Assembly (NCBI GenBank): GCA_002721365.1
Contig: PBKC01000002.1
Location: 29,779 to 83,615, forward strand
Direction: 5' to 3'
Origin: Rhodospirillaceae bacterium
GTDB taxonomy: Bacteria; Pseudomonadota; Alphaproteobacteria; GCA-2721365
Length of the DNA stretch: 53,837 nucleotides
The notes under the pieces were generated by a model. It was not told where the DNA came from. It made no database searches and saw only the letters and a program-made list of their open reading frames with translations. Below are positions 1 through 8,116 of this stretch, in pieces; the stretch's first letter is position 1, and each line of letters begins with the position of its first letter. Both the position numbers and the translations under genes were made by a program.

Positions 1-408
1 GTGGAGCGGGCGGTGGAGATCGCCAAGCGGGCCGGCGCCAAGCGGGCGATGATGCTTTCGGTCAGCGCTCCGTTTCATTGCAGCCTGATGGCTCCGGCGG
101 CGGAGGTGATGGCGGAGGCCCTAGCGGCGGTCATGGTCTCCGAGCCGGCCGTCCCGCTGGTGAGCAACGTCGCCGCCGAGCCTGTGACCGATCCCGACAC
201 CATTCGGGCGCAACTCGTCGAGCAGGTGACCAGCATGGTGCGCTGGCGCGAGAGCGTCACCCAGATCAAGAAGGAGGGCGCGGACGGCTTGATCGAACTC
301 GGCGCCGGCAAGGTGCTGATCGGACTGGCGAAGCGCATCGAGCCTGAGCTTTCGTTGGTCGCCCTGTTGGCGCCGAGCGATATAGAAGCGTTCCTGAAGG
401 AACTCTGA
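1..408 (+). CDS. fabD: Malonyl-CoA:ACP transacylase, C-terminal part (cut by window edge)
   Basis: FabD moves the malonyl group from CoA to acyl carrier protein, supplying the extender unit for fatty-acid synthesis in the cytoplasm. The frame is open at base 1, so the GTG there is not the real start and roughly the first half of the protein lies outside the window. The visible 135 residues contain the catalytic-histidine region SAPFHC (residues 22-27) and the conserved C-terminal ELGAGKVLIGLAKRI segment. fabG follows 67 bp downstream on the same strand, then acpP and fabF, the usual fab order, which supports the call. Confidence 0.93.
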   Translation: MERAVEIAKRAGAKRAMMLSVSAPFHCSLMAPAAEVMAEALAAVMVSEPAVPLVSNVAAEPVTDPDTIRAQLVEQVTSMVRWRESVTQIKKEGADGLIELGAGKVLIGLAKRIEPELSLVALLAPSDIEAFLKEL

Positions 409-475
409 GCAGCCCGGATGAAGCGGAGCGCAATCCGGGAAGTGCTCGGTTGATACACAGAGAAGAGGGGAATCG

Positions 476-1213
476 ATGTTCGATCTGACCGGCAAGACGG
501 CGTTGGTGACCGGCGCTTCGGGCGGGATCGGCGGTGCTATCGCCGAGGCGTTGCACGGGCAAGGGGCGGCGGTGGTTTTGGCCGGGCGCCGGGCCGACGC
601 CCTCGAATCCCTGGCGAAGAAGCTGGGCGAGCGGGTCCATGTCGTCGTTGGCGGGCTCGACGATGCCGACGCGGTCGCCGCGGTCGCTGCCGAAGCGGAA
701 AAGGCGACCGGTGCCATCGACATCCTGGTCAACAATGCCGGGCTGACCCGGGACGGTCTCGCCCTCCGCATGAAGGACGAAGACTGGCAGACGGTCCTGG
801 ACGTGAATTTGACCGCGTCTTTCCGCCTGTCGCGCGCCTGTCTCAAGGGCATGATGAAGCGGCGCTGGGGCCGGATCATCAACATCACCTCGATCGTCGG
901 AGTGACCGGCAATCCCGGGCAGGCGAACTACGCGGCCTCGAAGGCAGGCCTGATCGGCATGAGCAAGTCGCTGGCCGCCGAAGTGGCGACGCGCGGAATC
1001 ACCGTCAATTGCGTGGCGCCGGGCTTCATCGCGACGGCGATGACCGACGTCCTGGACGAGGGACAGCGCGACCGTCTGCTGTCGGCGATCCCCGCCGGAC
1101 GCCTCGGTGGCGGTGAGGATATCGCCGCCGCCGCGGTCTATCTGGCGGCCGACGAAGCCGCCTATGTCACCGGCCAGACCCTCCATGTGAATGGCGGGAT
1201 GGCTATGATCTGA
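476..1213 (+). CDS. fabG: 3-oxoacyl-[ACP] reductase FabG
   Basis: FabG uses NADPH to reduce 3-oxoacyl-ACP to 3-hydroxyacyl-ACP, the first reduction of each elongation cycle. The 245-residue length is typical. The Rossmann motif GASGGIGG is at residues 13-20, NNAG at 86-89, and the catalytic triad is Ser139, Tyr152 and Lys156 (in NYAASKAG). It ends with the C-terminal YVTGQTLHVNGGMAM signature that separates FabG from general SDRs. A purine-rich GAGGGG lies just before the ATG. It sits between fabD and acpP, so its substrate assignment is stronger than for an isolated SDR. Confidence 0.96.
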   Translation: MFDLTGKTALVTGASGGIGGAIAEALHGQGAAVVLAGRRADALESLAKKLGERVHVVVGGLDDADAVAAVAAEAEKATGAIDILVNNAGLTRDGLALRMKDEDWQTVLDVNLTASFRLSRACLKGMMKRRWGRIINITSIVGVTGNPGQANYAASKAGLIGMSKSLAAEVATRGITVNCVAPGFIATAMTDVLDEGQRDRLLSAIPAGRLGGGEDIAAAAVYLAADEAAYVTGQTLHVNGGMAMI

Positions 1214-1389
1214 GCCGGTGCCGGAGAGGGCGGGTGTTGCTAGCCAAGGGCGGAGAACTATGTTAGTAGCGCGATTTCCGGGGCTGGCGGCGTCCTCGCC
1301 GATCGGGTGGACTGCAGCCGGAACATATTGACGCAAAGCCGCCGGCCACGAGCCGGCTATTCATTTTCAGGGAAGGTCGGGAAAGAGCC

Positions 1390-1626
1390 ATGAGCGATAC
1401 CGCCGAGCGCGTAAAGAAGATCGTCGTCGAGCATCTGGGAGTCGAGGAGTCCAAGGTCACGGACAGCGCCAGCTTCATCGACGATCTTGGTGCCGACAGC
1501 CTCGACACCGTCGAGCTCGTCATGGCGTTCGAAGAGGAATTCGGGTGCGAGATTCCGGACGATGCGGCCGAGAAGATCGTCACCGTGAAGGACGCGGTCA
1601 CCTATATCGACCAGCAGCAGCAGTGA
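1390..1626 (+). CDS. acpP: Acyl carrier protein
   Basis: A small acidic protein of 78 residues that carries the growing acyl chain on a 4'-phosphopantetheine arm. The attachment site is Ser37 in the motif [11 protein letters not shown], and the flanking helix II is typical of ACP. The 176-bp gap after fabG is long enough to hold a promoter of its own, as is common for acpP because ACP is needed in large amounts, but I cannot define -35/-10 boxes with confidence. fabF follows 72 bp downstream. Confidence 0.97.
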   Translation: MSDTAERVKKIVVEHLGVEESKVTDSASFIDDLGADSLDTVELVMAFEEEFGCEIPDDAAEKIVTVKDAVTYIDQQQQ

Positions 1627-1698
1627 GCGAGGCCGGCGGTCGATCCGCCGGTCCCGAGCTTTCATCATGATGATTTCCGACGAAAGGCGACTCTCCCG

Positions 1699-2961
1699 AT
1701 GAGACGCGTCGTCGTTACTGGCCTCGGCATGGTCTCGCCGCTCGCCTGTGGCGTCGCCCCCACCTGGGAGCGGCTGTTGAAGGGCGAGTCGGGCATCAAG
1801 CCGATCGAGCATTTCGACGCCAGCGACCTGCCGGCGCGTATTGCCGGCACCGTTCCGCGGGGCGATGCACCGGATGCGTTCCGTCCCGACGAGTGGATGG
1901 AGCCCAAGGATCAGCGCAAGGTCGACACGTTCATCATCTATGCGATGGCGGCGGCGACCCAGGCCCTCCACGATGCCGACTGGCTGCCGGAGGCCGAAGA
2001 AGACCGTATCCGCTCCGGTGTGATGATCGGATCGGGAATCGGCGGTCTTCCGGGCATCGAGCAGACGGCGATCCTGCTTCATGAGAAGGGGCCGCGCCGT
2101 GTGAGCCCGTTCTTCATCCCGTCCTGTCTGATCAACCTCGCCTCCGGGCAGGTCTCGATCAAATACGGGCTCAAGGGACCGAACCACGCGGTCGTCACCG
2201 CCTGCTCCACAGGGGCGCACGCCATCGGCGATGCCACGCGCCTGATCCAGTGGGAAGATGCCGACGTGATGGTGGCGGGCGGCTCGGAGGCGGCGATCAG
2301 CCGTCTGGGCATGGCCGGGTTTGCTGCCGCGCGCGCCCTTTCCACCGGCTTCAACGATACGCCCCACCGGGCCTCGCGACCTTGGGACAAGCAGCGCGAC
2401 GGCTTCGTCATGGGCGAGGGCGCGGGCTGCGTGGTGCTGGAAGAGCTTGAGCACGCCAAGCGCCGCGGCGCCAAAATCTATGCGGAAGTGTTGGGCTATG
2501 GCCTTTCGGGTGACGCCTACCACGTGACTGCGCCGACGCCCGATGGCGACGGCGGGTTCCGGGCGATGACGGCGGCGCTGAAGCGGGCTGGCTTCGAACC
2601 CGGCGATATCGATTATATCAATGCGCACGGGACCTCGACTCCGCTCGGTGACGAGATCGAGCTGGGGGCGGTGAAACGCCTGTTCGGCGATGCCGCCTAT
2701 GACCTGTCGATGTCGTCGACCAAGTCATCGGTCGGCCATCTGCTCGGCGCGGCAGGTGCGGTGGAGGCGATCTTCTCGATCCTGGCCGTGCAGAACGACA
2801 TCGTTCCGCCGACGATCAATCTCGACGATCCTTCCGACGGGTGTGGCGACATGGATCTCGTGCCCTATGAGGCCAAGAAGCGGACCGTGCGCCGCGCCCT
2901 GTCGAACTCCTTCGGCTTCGGCGGCACCAACGCCTCGCTGATCTTCGGCAAGGTCGAGTAG
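1699..2961 (+). CDS. fabF: 3-oxoacyl-[ACP] synthase II
   Basis: FabF is the elongating condensing enzyme that joins malonyl-ACP to acyl-ACP. It has 420 residues, close to the normal size. The nucleophile is Cys169 in TACSTGAHA. The two active-site histidines are His310 (NAHGTSTPLGD) and His347 (SSVGHLLGAAGA), and the conserved lysine is Lys342. The glycine-rich C-terminal SFGFGGTNA is present. Together the Cys-His-His triad and KSSVGH motif mark a KAS I/II enzyme; the position directly after acpP favours FabF over FabB. mltG starts 21 bp after the stop. Confidence 0.96.
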   Translation: MRRVVVTGLGMVSPLACGVAPTWERLLKGESGIKPIEHFDASDLPARIAGTVPRGDAPDAFRPDEWMEPKDQRKVDTFIIYAMAAATQALHDADWLPEAEEDRIRSGVMIGSGIGGLPGIEQTAILLHEKGPRRVSPFFIPSCLINLASGQVSIKYGLKGPNHAVVTACSTGAHAIGDATRLIQWEDADVMVAGGSEAAISRLGMAGFAAARALSTGFNDTPHRASRPWDKQRDGFVMGEGAGCVVLEELEHAKRRGAKIYAEVLGYGLSGDAYHVTAPTPDGDGGFRAMTAALKRAGFEPGDIDYINAHGTSTPLGDEIELGAVKRLFGDAAYDLSMSSTKSSVGHLLGAAGAVEAIFSILAVQNDIVPPTINLDDPSDGCGDMDLVPYEAKKRTVRRALSNSFGFGGTNASLIFGKVE

Positions 2962-2982
2962 AAAGCGGACGCCCTTCGCGCG

Positions 2983-3981
2983 ATGTGGCGCGTCTTTCTG
3001 CGGATCGTCGCCGCACTCGCCCTGCTGCTGGTCCTGGCGGCAGGGGCGGGCGCCTGGTTCACCTACCGGTTCATTTCCCCGGGGCCGCTTGAGGCCGAAG
3101 CCACCGTCGTGCTGCCGCACGGTACGGGGCTGCGCGGGATCGCCGACCGTCTGGCGGAAGCCGGGGTGATCGAGGATCCCAAGCTGTTCCTGATCGGCGT
3201 CCGGGCCTTCGGCCGCGACCAGACCCTCAAGGCAGGCGAGTACCGGTTCGAACCGGGGATGAGCGGACGCGCGGTGATGGACCACATCATCAGCGGTGCG
3301 ACCGTGGTCCGAAAGCTCACGATTCCCGAAGGATTGACCGTCCAGGAAGTGCTGGCGCTGGTCGATGGCGCCGAGGCGCTGGACGGCGATATCGAGACCG
3401 TTCCCGAAGAGGGGCGGCTGCTGCCCGAGACCTACCACTACTCCTGGGGGGACAGCCGAGAGCAGCTTGTCGAGCGCATGCGGGCGGCCATGGACGAGAC
3501 ATTGTCGGCCCTGTGGGAGGGACGGGCCGCCGACCTGCCGCTGGAGACGCCGGAAGAGGCATTGACCCTCGCCTCCATCGTCGAAAAGGAGACCGCTCTG
3601 CCGGAGGAACGCCCGCGCGTCGCGGCGGTGTTCCTGAACCGGCTGAAGCGGGGCATGCGGCTTCAGTCGGACCCGACCGTCATCTACGGGCTGACCAATG
3701 GCGACGGTCCTCTCGACCGATCGCTCACCCGCACCGATCTCGAAACGGAGACGCCCTATAACACTTATGCCATTGCCGGCCTGCCGCCGCATCCGATCGC
3801 CAATCCTGGCAAGACGGCGATCAGCGCAGTGCTGAACCCGATCGAAAGCAACGAACTCTATTTCGTCGCCGACGGGACCGGCGGCCACGCTTTCGCCAGC
3901 AGCCTGAAGGAGCACAACCGCAACGTCGCGAAATGGCGGAAGGTCCAGCGGGAGCGGGCGAAAGCCGAATCGCAAGAGTAG
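2983..3981 (+). CDS. mltG: Endolytic murein transglycosylase MltG
   Basis: MltG cleaves nascent glycan strands at the inner membrane and is thought to set glycan chain length. The 332-residue protein has one N-terminal membrane segment (about residues 4-27, rich in Leu/Ala) and then a periplasmic YceG domain. The catalytic glutamate lies in ASIVEKETALPEE, followed by the family motif RLKRGMRLQSDPTVIYGL and a C-terminal NPGKTAISA segment. The gene follows fabF by 21 bp, a linkage seen in many proteobacteria, and is probably co-transcribed with the fab genes. Confidence 0.94.
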   Translation: MWRVFLRIVAALALLLVLAAGAGAWFTYRFISPGPLEAEATVVLPHGTGLRGIADRLAEAGVIEDPKLFLIGVRAFGRDQTLKAGEYRFEPGMSGRAVMDHIISGATVVRKLTIPEGLTVQEVLALVDGAEALDGDIETVPEEGRLLPETYHYSWGDSREQLVERMRAAMDETLSALWEGRAADLPLETPEEALTLASIVEKETALPEERPRVAAVFLNRLKRGMRLQSDPTVIYGLTNGDGPLDRSLTRTDLETETPYNTYAIAGLPPHPIANPGKTAISAVLNPIESNELYFVADGTGGHAFASSLKEHNRNVAKWRKVQRERAKAESQE

Positions 3982-4048
3982 CGGTTTGGAGGCGGGGTCG
4001 AGAGGGCATCCTCGATCGTCCGCTCTGGTGGTGGTCCGCTAGGTTGGA

Positions 4049-5605
4049 TCATTCCGAGGGGAGCTCCGCGACGCGACGCCCCTGCAAGCCGTCATCAATC
4101 AGCTTCCCGAGAAAGCTGGCGAACGGCAGGATGTCCTGGCCAGCGCTGGCGTATTCCAGCGCCGCCATGTAGGCATCCCGTTGCCCGAGAGGCACAACGG
4201 TCCACGGATATCCGCTGGCGGCCAGCATGACGTTCATCAAGAAGCGGCCCATCCGGCCGTTCCCGTCCGTGTAGGGATGGATGTAGACGAAAATGAAGTG
4301 GCCAAGGACAACCCGCGCCGCCGTTTCTATTTCGTTCGTCAACATCTCGAAGAAGACCGGCATGGCGTCACGCACCGAATCCGGGCTCGGCGGTAAATGC
4401 ATGGAGCGCCGAACGAAGACTGGGCCGTTGCGATAGCCGGCGAGGTCGGCCGGTCGGAGCAGGCCGGCCGTAACGCTCGGCGCGAACATCTCCCGATACC
4501 AATCTCCGTGATCATGATCGGCAACACGTCCGGGATTGTTGCCGTCCAGCACCTTGCGCAGGCTGTCCTTGACGGCCTGAAAGGCCTGCCAATAACCACG
4601 CGCCACGAGCGCATTGCGGTGCTCGCGATCATGCTCATTCGCATCGGGATCCCAGTTGCCACGGCGAACACGATCGATCAGCTCCGGACTGACCCTATAT
4701 CCTTCGATCGAGAGTGAGTGGTAGGCGTCGGTGACGTACACGTCCTCCACCTGCCGAAGGTAGACGTCCATGTCATTGGGGTGCGCCGGCGGCGGGGGAA
4801 TCATTTCGAGGACCGGCTCGCGCATCTGCTGCCACATGAGCCGGATGCGCCCCGCGAAGGGCGAAATCTCGCACTGTGGCAGTATGAGAGGAATTTGGCG
4901 GACGAACGGATCCCGTTCCCGGACCGTGTATCCCGCGGCGCGCATGGTTTTAAGAATGTCGTCGGCGATGCGCGTGCGTCCTATGTTGCGGAACGAGCCG
5001 GCCAGACGGCCGGCGATCACGCTATGACCACCTTCGAGAAGCAGCGTCAGGACTTCCGAGCCATCCCGGACCAGCGTGAGCGCCGTGCGGGCATCGATCG
5101 GCTGGTTTTCGAAGAAGGCTGGGCCGCTCGCGACAAGCGCAGCCGGCAGGGAGAACAGCCGCAGCCCGCCGATTTGGACGACATTGGTGGCCGTGGGCAG
5201 AGCGGCACGCACTTCGAGCAATGAGGTGTCGAAGGGAAGCGGCGTAGGTTTGTTTCTCGCCTTGGATGCGCGGACGAGGAGTTGCCGGGGAACGGTGTGG
5301 TTGCCGGCATGCAGGGAGAGCGATTGTTCCGGCGACAGACACCAAGCGTCGCTGAAGCGCGTATCCAGATAGGCGGCGCAGAAGGACCAGAAAGACGCAT
5401 ACCAAGCGGTGCTCTCGCCTGCAGGCTCGTCAGGACGGGCGGGGATGTACCAGCCCTTCATGACGTCTTGCAGGAATCCGTTCTTGAGCAGCCGCTCACG
5501 ATGGACTCGCGGCAGATCGGCGGAACGAATGGCTATAATGCCTTTGTCCTGGAGGCGTTTCAGGATCTCGAGGGAGGCGGCGAGCTTTTCAGGCGGTCGG
5601 GCCAT
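4049..5605 (-). CDS. Fic family protein with AbiEi-like N-terminal domain
   Basis: A 518-residue two-part protein. The C-terminal half is a Fic domain, a family that usually transfers AMP from ATP to a target hydroxyl; the complete motif HPYTDGNGRMGR is at residues 443-454 and a flap-like stretch YRNGPVFVRR at 391-400. A self-inhibitory (class II type) motif of the form S-x3-E-G is at 297-302 (SLSIEG), ahead of the Fic core. The N-terminal part (about 1-230) resembles the winged-helix and AbiEi-antitoxin-like domain found in some Fic fusions (landmarks GFLQDVMKGWYIP and SPEQSLSLHAGN). No separate antitoxin gene is adjacent. The gene interrupts the mltG to yicC stretch and has a striking repeat array upstream, so autoregulation through its own N-terminus is a reasonable inference. 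Target unknown. Confidence 0.88.
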   Translation of the reverse strand: MARPPEKLAASLEILKRLQDKGIIAIRSADLPRVHRERLLKNGFLQDVMKGWYIPARPDEPAGESTAWYASFWSFCAAYLDTRFSDAWCLSPEQSLSLHAGNHTVPRQLLVRASKARNKPTPLPFDTSLLEVRAALPTATNVVQIGGLRLFSLPAALVASGPAFFENQPIDARTALTLVRDGSEVLTLLLEGGHSVIAGRLAGSFRNIGRTRIADDILKTMRAAGYTVRERDPFVRQIPLILPQCEISPFAGRIRLMWQQMREPVLEMIPPPPAHPNDMDVYLRQVEDVYVTDAYHSLSIEGYRVSPELIDRVRRGNWDPDANEHDREHRNALVARGYWQAFQAVKDSLRKVLDGNNPGRVADHDHGDWYREMFAPSVTAGLLRPADLAGYRNGPVFVRRSMHLPPSPDSVRDAMPVFFEMLTNEIETAARVVLGHFIFVYIHPYTDGNGRMGRFLMNVMLAASGYPWTVVPLGQRDAYMAALEYASAGQDILPFASFLGKLIDDGLQGRRVAELPSE

Positions 5606-5620
5606 GGGCCGGTCCGTGCG

Positions 5621-5726
5621 TTAGCTCATCGCTCTGTTTTGTTGTTAGCTTATTATGCATGGCATATATTAGCTTTTCAGGGTGAATTAATTTTAGTTTA
5701 TTCTGCTGATCAAGCATTAGCTTATT
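5621..5726. repeat. Five direct repeats of TTAGCTTATT at exact 24-bp period (putative fic operator)
   Basis: Ten-base copies start at 5621 (TTAGCTCATC), 5645 (TTAGCTTATT), 5669 (TTAGCTTTTC), 5693 (TTAGTTTATT) and 5717 (TTAGCTTATT), always 24 bp apart; the 14 bp between them are not conserved. Read on the fic strand the motif is AATAAGCTAA. The array fills the gap between the SDR stop codon and the fic start, its last copy overlaps the SDR stop, and the region is strikingly AT-rich in a GC-rich genome. This pattern suggests a cooperative protein-binding array over the fic promoter. The binding protein is unknown; the N-terminal domain of Fic itself is the obvious candidate. Confidence 0.85.
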
Positions 5727-6477
5727 TTACGGATTTTTGGACCAACCCTTCGACGAGGCGCGGCGGCAGCAGGTCGAGGCCGCGTAGGGCGAGCGCCATC
5801 GGCCGCGGAAAGGCGACGAGCGGTGGCGATTTTCGCAGCCGGCGCTGGATGATAGCCGCGGCACGGTCGGCATCCATCAGGAAGGGCATCGGGAAGCCGG
5901 CATCGGCGGTCATGTCGGTGCGGATGAAGCCGGGACATACGACGGTTACGCCTACGCCCAGCGGCACCAGCTCGGCGCGGAGTGCCTGACCGTAGCGGTG
6001 AACGGCGGCCTTGCTCGCGCAATAGGCACCGACGCCGGCGAAGCCGCAGAGTCCTGCCAGCGAGCCGATGATGGCGATCTGCCCGCGCCGGCGCTCGCGC
6101 ATGGCGTGGGCGGCGGGTTTCACCGTGTTGAGGACCCCGCCGACATTGATGGCGAAGATGACGTCGTCGGCATCCGCCCCGCTTCCAGCCGTTCCGTGGG
6201 AGACCCCGGCATTGGCGATAACGAGGTCCAGGGGCGATGCGGCATCCGCCGCCGCGATCCAGTCGGCCATGGCCGGAGCGTCGGTCACGTCAATGCGGGC
6301 GGTGGCGCAGACTGCACCTCGGTCGGTGCAGGCGCGGGCGACCGAGGCGAGTCTCTCGGCATTTCGTCCGCCGAGCGCCAGATGCCTGCCGGGCGCCGCA
6401 TAGGCAAGGGCCAGGGCAGCGCCGAGTCCGCGACTCGCACCGGTGATCAGAATGTGGCGGGGATCGGTTACCGGCAT
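5722..6477 (-). CDS. SDR family NAD(P)-dependent oxidoreductase
   Basis: A 251-residue classical short-chain dehydrogenase. The cofactor motif is GASRGLG (residues 13-19), the NAG motif is at 89-91, and the catalytic residues are Ser139, Tyr152 and Lys156 (YCASKAA). The substrate cannot be told from sequence; the C-terminal part (IIQRRLRKSPPLVAFPRP and a hydrophobic tail) resembles membrane-associated SDRs of the DltE/YqjQ kind. I chose the ATG at 6477 (MPVTDPRH) because it begins right before the first beta strand; the frame stays open far upstream only because it is antisense to yicC. Its stop codon lies within the last 24-bp repeat upstream of fic. Confidence 0.9.
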   Translation of the reverse strand: MPVTDPRHILITGASRGLGAALALAYAAPGRHLALGGRNAERLASVARACTDRGAVCATARIDVTDAPAMADWIAAADAASPLDLVIANAGVSHGTAGSGADADDVIFAINVGGVLNTVKPAAHAMRERRRGQIAIIGSLAGLCGFAGVGAYCASKAAVHRYGQALRAELVPLGVGVTVVCPGFIRTDMTADAGFPMPFLMDADRAAAIIQRRLRKSPPLVAFPRPMALALRGLDLLPPRLVEGLVQKSVK

Positions 6478-6585
6478 GCGCCGGAAGCTTGTTGCCCCTG
6501 AGGCTCGCCGTCTATAGTGCGCCCGCCCAGCGCCCGTTCGTACCCTGTCACCACAGGGGCGGGCCGCACCGAAAAGCAGGACTTC

Positions 6586-7461
6586 ATGGCCGTCGCAAGC
6601 ATGACCGGCTTCGCCAGGGTAGAGGGTCACGATAGTGACGCCACCTGGACGTGGGAAATCAAGAGCGTCAACGCGCGCAACCTCGATGTCCGCTGTCGGG
6701 TCCCACCCGGCTACGACGCTCTCGACAGCGAGGTGCGGCGGCGGGCGCCCGAACATCTGAAGCGCGGCAATATCACCGCCAACCTGCAGGTCACCCGGCA
6801 TGCCGGCGCGGCGATGCCGCGGGTGAACCGCGATGCGCTGGCGGCGATCATGGCGGCGATGAAGGAGCTGGACGGCGACTTCGCGCCGCCGCGTCTCGAC
6901 GGCCTGCTGCGGTTGCCCGGCGTTCTGGAGACGCCGGAAGAGGATCCGGACGCAGCCCGCGAGCGCGAGAAGCTGCTGGCGGCCGATCTGAAGCGATGCC
7001 TCGAATCGCTGGTCGCGGCGCGTCTCGACGAGGGCGCGCGTCTGAAGCAGATCCTTGCCGGCGAGTTGGATCGGATCAGCGAACTGACGGCCGAGGCGGC
7101 GGCGTCTCCGGCGCTGCAACCGGAAGCGATGCGGGCGCGATTGACCCAGCAGCTCTCCCTGCTGCTTGGCGCCGATACGCCCCTGCCGGAGGAGCGCATC
7201 GCCCAGGAGGTCGCCTTGCTGCTGACCAAGGCCGATGTCCGCGAGGAGATCGACCGTCTGAACGCACATATTCAGGCGGCGCGGACGTTGCTCGACGAAG
7301 GCGGCCCGATCGGGCGCCGACTCGATTTCCTGTGCCAGGAGTTCAACCGGGAATCGAACACGCTGTGCTCGAAGTCGTCGGACGTCGCTCTGACCCGTAT
7401 CGGCTTGGCATTGAAAGCAACCATCGAGCAGATGCGCGAACAGGTTCAGAATGTCGAGTGA
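6586..7461 (+). CDS. yicC: YicC family endoribonuclease/RNase adaptor
   Basis: YicC-type proteins are RNases or RNase adaptors involved in RNA turnover. The 291-residue protein starts with the family hallmark SMTGFARVEG and ends with the conserved C-terminal stretch around FLCQEFNRESNTLCSKSSD and the closing segment KATIEQMREQVQNVE. I prefer the ATG at 6586 over an upstream in-frame start at 6517 because the family starts a few residues before SMTGFA. It overlaps gmk by 11 bp; the yicC-gmk pairing is widespread in bacteria and supports both calls. Confidence 0.95.
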   Translation: MAVASMTGFARVEGHDSDATWTWEIKSVNARNLDVRCRVPPGYDALDSEVRRRAPEHLKRGNITANLQVTRHAGAAMPRVNRDALAAIMAAMKELDGDFAPPRLDGLLRLPGVLETPEEDPDAAREREKLLAADLKRCLESLVAARLDEGARLKQILAGELDRISELTAEAAASPALQPEAMRARLTQQLSLLLGADTPLPEERIAQEVALLLTKADVREEIDRLNAHIQAARTLLDEGGPIGRRLDFLCQEFNRESNTLCSKSSDVALTRIGLALKATIEQMREQVQNVE

Positions 7462-8116
7462 GAGCGGATTGCCGCCGATGAGTCCTGCCGATATCCGCCG
7501 CCGTGGCGTCATGCTGGTGCTGTCGTCGCCTTCGGGTGCCGGCAAGAGCTCGATCGCCCGGCGCCTGTTAAAGGAAGACAACAACCTGTGGATGTCGGTG
7601 TCGGTGACGACCCGGCCGCCGCGACCCGGCGAGGTCGAGGGCAAGGACTATTTCTTCGTCGACGACGCGCGGTATACCGGCATGGTGGCGGAGAACGAGC
7701 TGCTCGAGCATGCGACCGTGTTCGGCTATAGCTATGGGACGCCTCGGAAACCTGTCGACGATTCCTTGAATGCCGGTCGGGACGTGCTGTTCGACGTCGA
7801 CTGGCAGGGCGCGCAGCAGCTGTCCCAGAGCGCGCCCAACGCCCACCCGGTGACCGTCTTCCTGCTGCCGCCGTCGATGGCGGAACTGCATGAGCGGCTG
7901 AAACGCCGGGCGCAGGATTCGGCAGAGGTCGTGGCTCGGCGGATGGCCCGTGCCGCGAACGAGATCAGCCATTGGGCCGAATACGACTACGTCCTGGTGA
8001 ACGACGATCTCGACGCTTGCGTCGACAAGGTCCGCGCCATTCTCCGGGTCGAACGGATGCGGCGCTTCTATCAGGTCGGTCTCAGCGAGTACGTGTCGCG
8101 TCTGCTGGCGGTGTAA
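7451..8116 (+). CDS. gmk: Guanylate kinase
   Basis: Gmk phosphorylates GMP to GDP with ATP, a step in guanine nucleotide supply. The P-loop SSPSGAGKSS starts near residue 25, and the GMP-binding region SVSVTTRPPRPGEVEGKDYFFV follows. The 221-residue reading uses the ATG at 7451 overlapping yicC; a second ATG at 7478 (MSPADIRR) would give a slightly shorter protein and cannot be excluded. The 3' end overlaps convergent rsmA by 35 bp. Confidence 0.96.
   Translation: MSSESGLPPMSPADIRRRGVMLVLSSPSGAGKSSIARRLLKEDNNLWMSVSVTTRPPRPGEVEGKDYFFVDDARYTGMVAENELLEHATVFGYSYGTPRKPVDDSLNAGRDVLFDVDWQGAQQLSQSAPNAHPVTVFLLPPSMAELHERLKRRAQDSAEVVARRMARAANEISHWAEYDYVLVNDDLDACVDKVRAILRVERMRRFYQVGLSEYVSRLLAV

Noticed and set aside
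5621..5726. CRISPR array or plasmid-type iteron origin
   Set aside because: Only 10 of 24 bases are conserved, spacers are too short for CRISPR, and no replication gene or cas gene is adjacent.
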